A stretch of DNA of 64,000 nucleotides from Zygnema circumcarinatum (lineage: Eukaryota > Streptophyta > Zygnematophyceae > Zygnematales > Zygnemataceae), in contig CM074817.1 in the NCBI GenBank assembly GCA_037447605.1, positions 1,938,877-2,002,876 of the forward strand, in the 5' to 3' direction. The position numbers and the translations under genes are program-made. Below the pieces are notes generated by a model. The model had not been told where the DNA came from. It did not search any database and saw nothing but the letters and a program-made list of their open reading frames with translations. Shown here piece after piece: positions 45,684 through 57,716 of the stretch. Every line of letters begins with the position of its first letter. Position 1 is the stretch's first letter.

Positions 45684-47083
45684 ATGGGCGCTGGAAAGAT
45701 GCAGGGCAGGGACTCGTTCAAGCTTCCTGTGATTGTGTCTCCTGAATGGGGAAAGCTCGGGCCTGGCTGGGGATATGGCGTCGGCTGTGGAATGGGAGTA
45801 GGAGTAGGGATCATAGGCGGTGAGGCATTGAATTCTCCCGTTGCGTTTTGTCTTGCTTTAGTAGGAAAACTTCTTCGGCCTTCTGTCGTGTTCTTTTTAT
45901 GTCTTTCGGCTTTTAAAGCTTTTAAATAAGTCGTTCTTTACTTTTGGAGTTCTCACCAAGCTGCAAGGAGCAGAATGCTGGCTGTGGTTGACCAGCAGTC
46001 GCCCTTCTACTCCTTAGAGGCGACCGAAGGTTTGGAGTGACAGAAAATATTGAAAAACATGAGGTCTTCATCTTATTGCAGGGACGGTAAAGTCTTGCAG
46101 TCTGCAAGGGAGTCATTCTTGAATCCGTGGCCTTACAAGAGAGAAGTTTTTTGGTTCGATAGACTGTTTGGAACACTTACATTGTGTGCGAAAACTTACA
46201 TTGTTTCTTGGTAAAGGAGAGGTAACTTGGTTATTCGGGTAATAATTCTTTCTCTGTTTAATACTGACTCGCATTGTGTTGAACCGGAAGTGCTTCTGAA
46301 AAAAGAACTGTAGATGGGGGTAAGGGAAACAGTATAAGGAATACTTCTAGAGAATCCTATCTGATGTACGTTTGTGACCTCTCTTGAAATGTCGTTACCT
46401 TATGATGACAGTAGTACTTCATGGAGAAACGCAGTACCAGCTGCCATATCCCCCCTACTCAGTTACCAGCTGTCATACAGCTTCGCAATTTCAGGCTTTC
46501 GCGAGTCTTTCGCATCAGCATCTCTAGGGACTACATTGCTTGAGAGAGCTGAGATTACGCGTTATTTATCCACAGGTTTTTTTCTTAATTTTTGTAATGG
46601 CATGTCTTGTTTGGACCATTTCAGGTGCAGGCTTTGGCTGGGGACTTCCGGGCTTCCAGGCGGGGATTGGCCTTGGAGCAGGCTGCGGAATTGGGATCGG
46701 ATATGGCTACGGAGCAGGCAAGGGCCGTGGCTACGACCGGCTGGGCAGCTACTCCAATGTGGGAGGTGGAGGGACCCGTGTGAGACGGAAAGTATACAAC
46801 TCGAGGGTAGAGGGAAGCCCTCTGTAAGCTTAGCCATTCTTTAGCCTAAAAGGCTTCAGCTGTTTTGGCGATGCTGTGTTGCACTTCACATCACAATTGA
46901 TAAGCTGCAGTATTGACCTTCTTTGAACGATGAATGGGTCTTCGTGAGACTTAGGCTACATTGAATTCCCTAATTTTTGTGATGTTCATTTTGTGCAGCG
47001 CGGACACAGAGTTAGGACGTATGGTTGCAGATCTCTTCGAGGAGGCCGTTCACGTTGTCGCAGGGCTGGGCCGAAGAAATTAG
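45684..47083 (+). CDS. TGD5-like glycine-rich membrane protein
   Basis: Three exons: 45684-45819, 46625-46823, 46999-47083 (139 aa). The product has two Gly-rich hydrophobic stretches, GYGVGCGMGVGVGIIGG and GIGLGAGCGIGIGYGYGAG, separated by FGWGLPGFQ, and then a basic linker and an amphipathic helix ADTELGRMVADLFEEAVHVV. Arabidopsis TGD5, needed for ER-to-plastid lipid import, is a small protein of this composition. The similarity rests on Gly-spaced membrane segments, so I give moderate trust. The exon 2 frame also hits a stop right at the donor (CTGTAA, donor CT|GTAAGC), so intron 2 retention would end the protein about 29 residues early. Confidence 0.65.
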
Positions 47084-47502
47084 TGACTTCAACATTCTAA
47101 CTTTGAAGTAAATATGCAATAGACTTGCTTTGAAAGGGGTTTCCGGGTTCAAGAAAGCTAGTGGCTCATCCAGACAGTGCACTGTACAGCAAGGAAGATT
47201 GCATGTGTATCATCAGTTTGGCCTGCCCCTGGAGGCGGTCCGTGCAGAGATGGTAATTAGGCGCATTCGTTCGATTTGTTCTTATCTCCATTGGAAACCT
47301 GGAAACTCCCTTTTTTTTTTAATTGCTGAATTTTATTCAAGAATCATGCGCTACAGTTCTCGCCCTTTTGATACTCTTTCCCCCTGTCCTCACCAAAGAC
47401 CCCATACGACCTGCTCCCTATGCCTGTAAAACGCACCTTTCTATCACCAACTTTCCCTCACATTGTGACGGAGGTAATCAAGCTTCGCTGTGTTCCTGCA
47501 TC

Positions 47503-50500
47503 CTAACCTTCATCCATGGGATCCACCTTCGCTGCATCCATGTCCTCCTGAGATCCATTATTGCCAGGTCTGGTCAGACCTTCAAAGGCTGCATCGTTGG
47601 CACTGCCGCCTGCAGGCGGTTGGCCTCTTGATTCTTCGATAGGGCCACGCTCTCCACTGCCTGCACTCCGAACCCCTCGACTTTCCAGCCCATCGTCAGC
47701 TGCTTCTCGCCCCTGATCACGGTGGTCCCCAATAGAAACATTTGCTGTATGGACAAAGGTGTTCCTTTGTGACTCGTCTTCAGCACCATCATGGGTCCCC
47801 TTCCATCCTTCGACATTGGGCTTTTGGACATGACTTCCATTTTGAAGAATCATGTCTGATTCAGTATGCACTCCAGTTCGTTCTTGTACATCGTCAGCTT
47901 TGACTGCATGCCCGTGAGAGCTTTCCAGGGCATTTCCCGAAGGGTTGTGCCCATCATGGATTTCTCGAATGGGAATTGCCTGAATATTGGAGAACTGAGG
48001 ATGCGACTCCATGTCTACATCAAGGGGAAACTGCTCCACCACTATCCGTGGCTGAGGCCCAATGTCGGCTGTTGTCACTGGTGGCATAGTCTCATGTGGT
48101 AAATCTGGTTGATTTCCAGCATGATGGGCTGTCCTTGACGGTGAAAGTGCACCTGGAGAACTTGAGTTTAACCGAGATGGAGACAGATAGGCTTCCTCAT
48201 GAGTTGGAGAGTCGTTTGCAGCTTTTGGAAAATCTGCTGGTTGACGGCCATCGGAAGGTCCTTCTGTGACGCCAACCATGTCGGCAAGAGCAGCATGATG
48301 CACCTTGGCAACATCAGGAACTACAGAACCTGACGAACGTGCAGAACCCTGAACATCAGTATGCATTGGTCCTGCTTCAGAGTTTTGAGAAAAGGTGTTG
48401 GGAGCTGTGTCGGTATGAACGACATGATTCAACATAGCTGATTCAACGCCATGAGTTTGCCCCCCGGACCGCCGAGCTGGACGAGAAAGGTGTTGGAGCT
48501 GCTCCTGAGGTAGAGGAAGCCTTGGACATGGGGCTTTGGAAGGAGGAATCGTTGAGGTCACCAGGAGAAGCTGCCATCCAGGAATAAAAAAAAACGCTCA
48601 TTTGAAACCTTAAACAGGGGAGGCAGCTTTTCACCAGTCAGGCTTCAACTTCAACAAAAGCAACAAAAAAGCAAAAGCAAAAGCGTGTCTTAAGCTGTTG
48701 ATTGTAATAATATGTAAGGATCCATCAGTGAGGGATACTAACGAGCAAAAAGGTGATCACACATCGCACTTTGACGCAGTTTGCCCAGTGTCAGGAAAGG
48801 TGAATGATAGGGAATGACAGGAATTCGGCACATTTGAGGTAATGAACTCATACCTTTTCAAAAGCAAGGGCCAGTTTGTCAATGGTTGGATATGTAGCCT
48901 CCGGACATAGGAGCAACTGTACTTGCAGGCCTCCCGCTTCCCCTGGTGAATACTTGTGAGATCTTGGAGCAAAGCCTTATCTATGCTGAAGTTGAGCAGA
49001 ACACAAAGAATGGGAATGCAAGAAGCCAACAAATACACAAAGATACTGCGGGAAGAATCTCAGGATATTCCGGTTCGACCTCACACAGCCGTTGAAATGT
49101 GAAAGGAGCACCATCTACGAAGGCATCCAGTGCTGCACATAAAATAAATCATTTTGTGCAACGAAATCAGGAGTCGCCCGGGCGAAATTCATGAAGGGCA
49201 TCCAAAAGAGCAAGTACACAGATCTGGCTTGTAGACTAAGCAAATAATTCTATTTGAAACAACTTAGTGCAACATCCAGTGTCTAAAAGTCAGGGCATTC
49301 TGAAAGAAAAAGATAAAGACCATGAGCTTGAAAATCAGTGACGCTCCATCTTAACCACACAACACAAAGTCTGCTACAGGTCCAAGAACATTTTCAATAC
49401 CAGTGTGCGCGGATGTCTCAAGAACGCTCATCAAGCATTGGGAATAGTTCATCACGGGCATTTGAGCAAACAAGTTGCCGCCATTTACTACTAGACATAG
49501 GAGACTTGCCAAAAAGGATGAGCCGTAGGACAACCTTGTTGCAATCGTTCAATAAGCTCTTCAAAGCTTTCTCCTGTCTTCAGAGGCCGCGGTGGTCCGA
49601 CTTCAATTGCTAGCCTCGCCACATTATACTCAGCAAAGACCTGCAAAACTAAATACAGAGATCAGGCAATGTCTCGCCTTACAATACAGTCATTCGCTCC
49701 AAAACAAGACAATGATTTACATGGCAGATTGCCTTCGAGAGGGATACTACTGAAAAATGACTGCAACGAACTGCAAAGCTCATGAAGCTGTTCATTCTCC
49801 AACAAGAGGAGGACCTTTCCAGCGATCTAGAGATGAATGGCAAAACACCACCTGGATGGTTCAACATGCCGCAATAACAAGGCATAATCTCGATATGCGT
49901 TCAAATTTATTTAATCCACTAACCGTTAGGAGGGCTAAAGTGCAGCAGAACTTCAGGCATATTTGCTGACAGGAGCATCCTGACCAAAGACTTAAAACAA
50001 TAGGGTGTAGGGCAGGTACAAGGTCCTTGACATTAAGCTCATTAGTCATTCGGTAAATGATTTTCACAATACTATCAGCTATCTCACCAGCTCCAAATCT
50101 CCTTTATTGGGCTGCACATACGCTTGGTTACACTTCATTTAACTTCCAAATACTTGAGAGTCATCCAGTGAAAGCCTGTAGAGAATTTAATTTCAATGAA
50201 CTATTTCTGGAAACCACAGCACACATGCATTCACGCAACTGATCTTCCGAACTAAAAAACCCAAGGTAAATGTTTAGGGTGATAAATCAGTACGAGAGAA
50301 AACGTCAGATCGACTGACAATGCAACTCACCTGATGCAAACGAAAAGCCAGCAGCATCTTGAGCTGTCGCCAACTGTGCCTGCAGACGCAACAGAAATCA
50401 GATTATCATCAATGGATTGCAAAACACTGTCCGGAACTGCGAATGAGGAAAACGCCCTATTCTTGCTGCTAAGTTCAAGAAATTCCTGTTTGAAAACGTC

Positions 50501-51085
50501 CAACGCCGGCACAGGCACGAACTACACAAAACTTACCAATAGCTCCCCGTAACCGCAGTTACTTCTAAGATGCTTCTCAATTCAGGAGTGAATTGCCTTG
50601 ATTGAGGTCCCTGACTGCACGCAGAACAAGTCAAGCGAGATTGAGGTTCAGCAAAGCCGGAACACAAGGTGTAGTGAAATTCCAACTAGCAGTGTGTCGT
50701 CGGAAAACAACACTTATCCCAAAGAATAAGCAAAATAACCAGAAATTGAAAACCGAACCTGGATCTGTAGATATTGCAATAAGAGGTCTCCATAGCAAAC
50801 ACATAACCTAATCCACCTTTCTGTCAACATTCGCAGAAGTCAGCCTGTGGCCAATAAACAGGAAAACAGAGAGTATGTTCGCCGACTGTCAATCTGACCT
50901 CCACAGCGTTACCTGCAAAAGTAAGACAATGCTTCCGCTCCTGGCAGGCTGGCCGAGTGGTCCTCCATGCCATCCCTGTGTGTACTGAAGCTCCTCATTT
51001 TGACAATGATTGCAGCGGCACCAAAGGCAGCAATGGAGAGGCCGAGAGGCAGAGCGAGTGGAGAAAGGTAACCAGAAACCTTCAT
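47503..51085 (-). CDS. PP4R2: Protein phosphatase 4 regulatory subunit 2 (PP4R2-like)
   Basis: Regulatory subunit of the PP4 complex (DNA repair, cell cycle). Seven exons join in phase: 51085-50913, 50614-50537, 50379-50331, 49640-49535, 49132-49080, 48916-48854, 48570-47503 (529 aa). The family core reads LRSILEVTAVTGSYW, HSWRQLKMLLAFRLHQ, VFAEYNVARL, FEELIERLQQALDAF, GAPFTFQRLCELLL, YPTIDKLALAFEKLLLVTST. Six small exons carry this core; the last exon encodes about 345 disordered residues, as in the plant and animal homologues. The N-terminal 57 residues are odd: MKVSGYLSPLALPLGLSIAA is membrane-like, so translation may start at Met31 or Met41. Introns hold other open stretches without support. 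Confidence 0.9.
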
Positions 51086-52098
51086 TCCCGCGCACAGCCA
51101 GCCATGTCCTGGTGCTTGCTGCCTGCTCCTGATCCCAGCCCCCCCCTAACCCTGACCCTAGTCCGGTCAGGCAAAGCTAATCAATGGCTTTCCTCCAAGC
51201 CTCCTCCCTCGCTCGCTCTGGGAATCATCCAAATGCTTTTCGTGTATAAATAAAAGGTCCTCCCTCCCTCATGAGATTGCTCTCCCCCTCATGAGATTGT
51301 GGCTTGACAACAGGGAGTCCTTGTTTTGGTTCTTGTTAGGGATGGATGGCATGAAAATTGCTTTGGCTAGATCCTAGAGCAGTGGCCATTTGTCAAGGTG
51401 AGAATGCAGCCATGTTTGCTCTTAGCACTTGTGCAAGCGTTGGCATTGCTTGGTGCAATGGAAGAGTTGCTCAATCGCTGTGTGGCATGAACCAGCCAAC
51501 AACAACAAGTTGTTGCTAGACAAGTTCATGGTCGCGATAACCATGTTCGTGCACAGCCCAACCTAAAAACCCTAAAAACCCAACGCGTAGAACGCACTTG
51601 CCACAACGAGCCTCGACCTTTGAAATTTTTTTGCATAGAGCAGTCCAAATTTTGAAACCGGACGGCTAGCCCATAAAACGACAAGGCGCTATATGCTCAC
51701 AGTAACTGTTTTACAGTTCCAGTGACGTAACAAGATCTATGTACGGTCCGTACATATACGGCCCAGTATTCCGTACGGTGCAGTATTTGAGGCAGTGTCC
51801 GTACAGCGCCTGCCTGCTTTTAGGGTTTGCGGGGGAACCTGGGTGAGCAGAAGCGGAGAGGGACTTTCCGCGCTCGTCGCCTCCATGAACTGACCCGCCA
51901 ACAGGGCCTTGCGGGGGCATTTAGGAGAGAGAGAGAGAGAGAGAGGGTTTGAGGAGCACTGGAATGCTAACTGTAGGAGAACGTTCAGGCATCTGAATGC
52001 TGACAAAGAGCCTTGGGAAAGCGCTAGGAGTTTGCCGCAGCTTGAGTGCTGTTGGGCGTACCGTTTCTGGAAGGACGTGTCTGTAGCTCCTGTATAAG
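51086..52098. promoter_or_regulatory. Divergent region PP4R2 / RER1
   Basis: 1 kb with telobox-like AAAACCCTAAAAACCC near 51567, GTACGG/CGTACGG words at 51740-51810 and (GA)n at 51924-51947. No gene. Confidence 0.45.
51924..51947. repeat. (GA)n microsatellite
   Basis: Eleven GA units about 150 bp upstream of the RER1 start codon, probably in its leader. Confidence 0.9.
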
Positions 52099-55000
52099 AT
52101 GATGGATCCGCGCTATGGAGAGGATGTGATTAGTGGATCGAACCCTGCAACGCAACTACGGGATACTGTGAATCGGAAGATCCAGGTAGGAGGATCAGAA
52201 AGTAGCAAATCCTTTTATTGTATCGTCTTCACAAGCCAGTCTGTTAGATAAAGGGCTATCAACTTCTTAACCGTACTTTCATGCAAGCTCATGTGCTTCT
52301 CTGACTTTGGCTCCTGTTTGTTTAACTTCCTTACTCCTGCTTTCTTGCCTCCCTGCTCTTTCGCCTGCCTCTGCCGTTACTCTCGTCTGCTCCTGTACCT
52401 TTTCCCGCTTCTCCTCCTTACTTTTGGATCTGCTCATAATCCTCCTGTCTGCGCTGTAGTTCATTTGCTGAATGCTTGCTTTTGCTGCTCACCGCAATTT
52501 GAATGCCAATAGCCCACCGTTTGCCGCGGTTCGTTTCGCATTTTCTCACTTCTGGATGCTTCGTCTCCTCTCCTTGTTAATTGCTGCTTGATGCTTGCCA
52601 AAAGCATCTCTTTCCTTGAAATATAGTTTGCCGATGCAAGTAAAGCAATAACACGCAGAATTTGATAAAGAGTCAGCGAAAGTAGTCATCACTTCTTATC
52701 TGGTATGTTTGTGAGGATCATAAACGAATAGGAAGGAATTCCTATCTACATTAAGTACTAAGCAAATGCACTTACTATGAACTATTCTCCACGGCAAGCA
52801 GTAACTACGTTTATTAGGGACTTTCAGGGGTTTTTAAGGCAGTCATTGCGCGAGCAGTGGACCCAGGCACCTCATTGCTGCTATGCACTGTATATGGATG
52901 CGGTCTCATAACTCCTGTACTGCAGTAACTGGCATATTTCTGCCTGCTTGATTATGTCAGTAAGTGGAGTTTGTTGGGTAATCAGCAGAGCACAGGACTA
53001 CGGATCAGTTTGTTCATACATTGCTTTAGAGCGGCTCTTTTGATTAACTCATCATGCTTGGACATTGGGCATTCTAATTTTGCAGTACTGGCTGGATAAG
53101 TCAACGCCCCATCCGACGTACAGATGGATCGGTTCTTTGGTGATTGCCCTCATCTATGCGTTGCGGGTCTATTTCGTTCAAGGGTTCTACATTGTGACGT
53201 ATGGCTTGGGCATCTTTCTCCTCAATCTGCTTATCGGTTTTCTTTCTCCTCAAGTGGATCCGGAGTTGGAGGGGCCTTCTTTGCCCCAGAAAGGCAGCGA
53301 TGAGTTCAAGCCCTTCATCAGACGTCTGCCAGAGTTTAAGTTCTGGTGAGTCAAATACGCTAAGGTTTGTCAGAGAGAAATTTCTGTAAGCTGAGTTGCA
53401 ATGAACTAGCACGTAATGCATTGGAAATACTCCTTTGTACCTCGGTAAACCATCTCTCTTTTTTCTTTCGTTGTCCTATCCATCAGCAGACATGCAAATT
53501 GAGCTGCACTGGAGTGAATCCTATGTGGCTATCGAACTGAAATTAGAATTTTTACAGAATGGAAGCATTAGGTCCAAAAGGGTAAGTTTCTATGACCACA
53601 TGTCTACGTGTCTTGATGTATTTTCTGGAGGTGGGTTTTAGGTACGCGTTGACAAAAGCGGTGGCGGTGGCTTTTGTTCTCACCTTCTTTCCTTTCTTCG
53701 ACGTCCCAGTTTTCTGGCCCATCCTGTTAGTTTATTGGTTTACACTCTTTGTTCTTACAATGAAGCGCCAAATACGGCATATGATCAAGTACAAGTACAT
53801 CCCCTTCTCCTTTGGAAAGCAGGTGAATGTCCATCAAACCCTGAACTTCACGTCCTCAAACTTGTGTATTTTGGCTCGTGGGCCATTTTCTTGTTTTCCT
53901 ACATAAGGGATAGGTTCTTATGTTCATGCAGCCTGACCATACTTCTGAATTGTCGTCTAGATTGATGAAGCACTGTTTCTTTAACCTTTTGGAATTTACA
54001 CTTGGCTATAGTAGGGAGTCGTGATTCAATGAAGTGCCTTTTTTCTGGATTGCTGCACGGTCACACATGGTAATTGCATATCGAATCATTTGTGATGCCA
54101 TAGAGAGGTAAACTTGAACTGGTGCAACTATTAGGGAGAACATAAGGTTTCTACCTGTTACGAACTAAGGTTTTGCGGGTTTTCACGAGTAGACGATTCG
54201 TGCTAGTCAAGGCATTTGGGTGCAATTCACCCCATAATAGGATTCTGGTTTGTGCCAGTTTCCACCTAAGCGGATTCAGCTTAATCCTTAGTTCCCATCG
54301 CTACTGGGCGTATAGTTTTCTTTCTGACCTTTCCCTATTTTAGTTACAGTAATTCTATTACACTTCGATATTTAATGAATAGACTTGACGCAAGGGATAG
54401 TAAGCACTAGATTAGTAACACATGAAATTACGGAGGCTACTTACAGAGTGATGGCACTAAATGCTTAATAGAGCCCCTCGTCAATCATGCAATGATTTAT
54501 ATTGCCTTCATATGTAGCATTCCTCTTATGTTTTAAATTCAAATGAGCTCGCTCTCATTCAAAATATGTGAGATTCTCTCTGCTTCCCCAAATTTTGGGG
54601 TCCAGGTTCCACGCTTCCGCTCCTTAGACGTACAGAAACAGCTACTTAGCGGATATAATGGACCCGGATTGAGAGTGGCAAAAAACAGGAAAGGAGACTC
54701 CACAGCGAGCCCTTCGAAATCATTTTATGGCGTGCCTCTGCAACTTTTATCAAATATGAACCTTCATGGACAGGAGTTAGGGGAGGAGAGGAGAAGAGGA
54801 AGGGCAAAAATGGAGTTGCCCAGATTTATTCAACTTATGCTTTCGTTAACAAAGCAGCTAAGTTCACGCCAGAACAAATACGTTAGGATGGGCACTTGTT
54901 TCACATGTAATTTAGGTTCAGCAGTTAAGTGGTGGGATTATCAAGGACGGAAAGGCAAGGAAAATGGAATTAGTGGCAGGTTCTTTGTAAAAGAGGAAAG

Positions 55001-55951
55001 GCTGTCGCCGTTTATATACGCCTGTTCATAGCTTTAGAAAGAACATGAAGGTTGGAGAAAAGCTCTGTAAAGTACTGCGCGGTGCCCTTAAGTGTGGCCA
55101 TGTAATTCCTCTTTACAATGCAGTCTTGTAGCATCCCGTTGACTTACTTGAACGTGAATACGAGCTGTAATGAACTTCAGGAAAATGTAAATTACAGCTA
55201 GGTTGATTACTTACGCTTATACAGCTGAGTAAATGTCAAATCTTACTTGGAAAGATTCAGTTGATATCGATTTGCTCGTCGACCACTAGTCAGTGTGCTG
55301 ATTGCGTAACATGTCACATTTTTGTGCTCGTGCTTGGCTTGGGTTTTGTGTATTTTCTTGAAACATTTTGATGACTTTGCGTCTACGCAGACCCTTTTTG
55401 TCTCTCTGATTTTGATCTGTGCGACCACCTGATCACAGCTTCTTTGATTAGCTTCTGCGTTAGTCGGAGTTTTGGAAGAGAAAGATGAACATATTCTTTT
55501 CCGCGCCAGTCACATTCAGACATGGATTAGGCATTCATGGACTTACTTTTTTTGTGTTATCTGTTTGAAAGTCCCGAAATTCCTCATTAGCTGCATTGCT
55601 CATCTCATAGAGTATTTTTTCTAGGAAATTGTCGCCTGCTATTCTTCAATTGGCAGATAATCTCTTGTTTTGTTTTTTCCTCCTGCCTTGCTGGAAGTTG
55701 GGGTACCTGGATTTGAGTCATGTCTCTGCAGTTCACAACTGTTATCCTTAGTTGCAGGTTACATACATAGTAGCTTACCCTACTACTGATGGTGGGAGTG
55801 GAAGTTGCATCTTGAAGGGAGAGGATGGCGAGGAATCCAATGCCAATGTCGCTCAATGTCATCGTGTGTTGGGTTGGGCTTCTTGCAGAAGTATAAGGGA
55901 AAGAAGGCGGTGCCTTCGGGAGATGGAAAAGCAAGTTCGTCTAAAGACTAG
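52099..55951 (+). CDS. RER1: RER1 ER retention/sorting receptor
   Basis: Golgi receptor that returns ER membrane proteins through their transmembrane segments. Four exons: 52099-52185, 53086-53345, 53642-53822, 55889-55951 (196 aa). Landmarks are [20 protein letters not shown], the helices [20 protein letters not shown] and [15 protein letters not shown], then [31 protein letters not shown] and a Lys/Ser-rich tail [10 protein letters not shown]. Length and four-helix layout match the family. Two in-frame ATGs open the gene (52099, 52102). Intron 3 is unusually long (2.07 kb) and contains a 162-codon open stretch at 54543-55031 with no coding support. Confidence 0.95.
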
Positions 55952-57716
55952 CGGAACACTAGCGGGTAGTCCATTATTTGCTCACAGCCGGAGGATGGCG
56001 GGCGGGGGTGGGGGGAGGGGGAGAGGGGCCCTTTTGCTGAGGATGGAACTTCGGTGGTAGGTTCTGTAAAGCCCTTTGACTGTAGGACCAGTTTGTGACC
56101 CATTAGACCACGAAGAGGCGTTGTTTCAATTGTTGGATTTGCGGATTTCTCTGGGGTAGTGAAAAAAGCTTTCTTTTGTAATTGTAGGTAGAGAGCCCTT
56201 CTTCACATATGTGGCAAGTCACCCCTTGCAGATGACTGAGCTGCGTGTGGCACGTCTCTCCCTTTATGTCCGCCTTGTTGCGTGTGGCCTTCCTTTTAGA
56301 TGGTCCTTTCAAGGACGTTTTTGGGAAAATATTTTCCGAGCTATGGTGCTTCCGAGCAGTTGGAAACTTTCTTTGCTCAAATAATGCGACGTCTCAACCT
56401 TGCAAATTGCGTTGGAAACATGCCGGGTGGATCTGGAGTGGGGGGGAGAGAGGGGAGGGAGTGAGAGAGGGGGAGGGAGTTGAGAGGGAGAGGTTGGGAG
56501 GAGAGGAGAGGGAGAGGGGGGGGAGAGGAGAGGGAGTGGGGGGGGAGGAGAGGGAGAGGGAGAGGGAGAGGGGGAGAGAAGAGATTGAGGGTGGGGAGGT
56601 ACGGGCGGCCGGAAACGTCAATGCCTGCAACGTAAACGGTGGTAGTTATTTTCAAAGTGGAAAAACTTGCAAGATTGAGATGCCGTGATTTGAAATTTCT
56701 AGCTTGCAAATGCGGTTTAGTTGCTGTGTACCGCATGAATTCTTGGGACACTCCTCTTTCTTCCTTAAAAAAAAAAACCCATCTAAATTTGTAAAGGTGT
56801 GCTTTATGGAGAGCAGAGGATGTATGTCAATTCTTTGGTCCCTTTGAATGTTAAATCCGAGTCCCATGCATTGGATTTAACATTCCAAGGGACCAAGGTA
56901 ATGAATGGACCGGACACTCAAATTTGACTCAAACTCTGTACGAATTGGAGTACTTTCTAACTGTTTAGGGTTTTTTAGGGTTTTAGACTTTCCCGTCTGC
57001 CCATCCGTTGTTGGTCCATTGACAGTTGGAAATGTGCACTGAGTATACAGCATAACTGTTTGAGAAGATTGAGAAGATGTCAACTAGCCATAAGTTAATT
57101 CCTATCTTAGTCCTTTGTTTAGGTGTCTCCAGAACATACAAAACCCCATTTTCCATGAATGTCTGTATTAGGGGCTAATAAAAATGCTAAAAAACTCCTC
57201 GGTTTTTAGGGTTTTTAGGGTTTTTAGGGTTTTAAGGGCAGATCTGCCACGTTTCGCTGAACCTCGAACGGATCTGGTGTCATAGTCATGGCTTGTCACG
57301 TTAACAACATTCTTTCTCCTTGTAGCAAACCACTGTCCCGTGTGCAGTCGCCCAAACACGACAAAAATCAAGGGCCACGTCGCCGCCTCCTCGAGTCCAT
57401 GCACTTGAAATCAACCCAACAAAACATGCAACGCCAATGTTCCCATGCACAATGTCATGGGCACATGGACATGCACATAAATTCTCTAGGCCTCGATTCG
57501 CTGCCACGTCACATGCATGCAGGAAGCCACCGCCACGTAGGCATATTTCTGCAAATCAAGATGCGCCACGTGGCAGACAACATGGCCGGAGTTAAGCCGC
57601 GGAAACCTGCCGTTCCGCAGAACAGAATGGCGCCATCCCTCCAAAAATAGTGTACTGCAGAGCGGCCGACGGCAAAGTGGGGGAGGGAGGGAGGGAGGGA
57701 GGGAGGGAAAGCGACG
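55952..57716. other. Intergenic with purine tract and telobox-like runs
   Basis: A GGGGGAGAG purine tract spans 56437-56605. GGTTTTTAGGG repeats occur at 56965-56985 and 57198-57237. No gene is seen. The last 250 bp carry the seed-type motifs listed separately. Confidence 0.5.
57490..57580. promoter_or_regulatory. RY element and G-boxes upstream of the vicilin-like gene
   Basis: RY repeat CATGCATGC at 57512-57520, G-box GCCACGTGGC at 57565-57574, with GCCACGTCA at 57502 and GCCACGTAGG at 57532 beside them. These lie 140-230 bp before the ATG of a storage-protein-type gene. RY plus ABRE-like boxes is the classic ABI3/bZIP pair of seed promoters. Confidence 0.65.

Noticed and set aside
49740-50060. 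Extra PP4R2 exons (VLLLLENEQLHELCSSLQ; ELNVKDLVPALHPIVLSLW)
   Set aside because: Open stretches in intron 3, but exons 3 and 4 join in phase without them and the family core is complete.
50942-50965. tRNA-like A box (GGCTGGCCGAGTGGTC)
   Set aside because: Matches a Ser/Leu tRNA A box, but no B box or acceptor pairing follows; it lies antisense in exon 1 of PP4R2.
54543-55031. 162-codon ORF in RER1 intron 3
   Set aside because: No domain, no splice partner; the RER1 reading frame continues cleanly at 55889.
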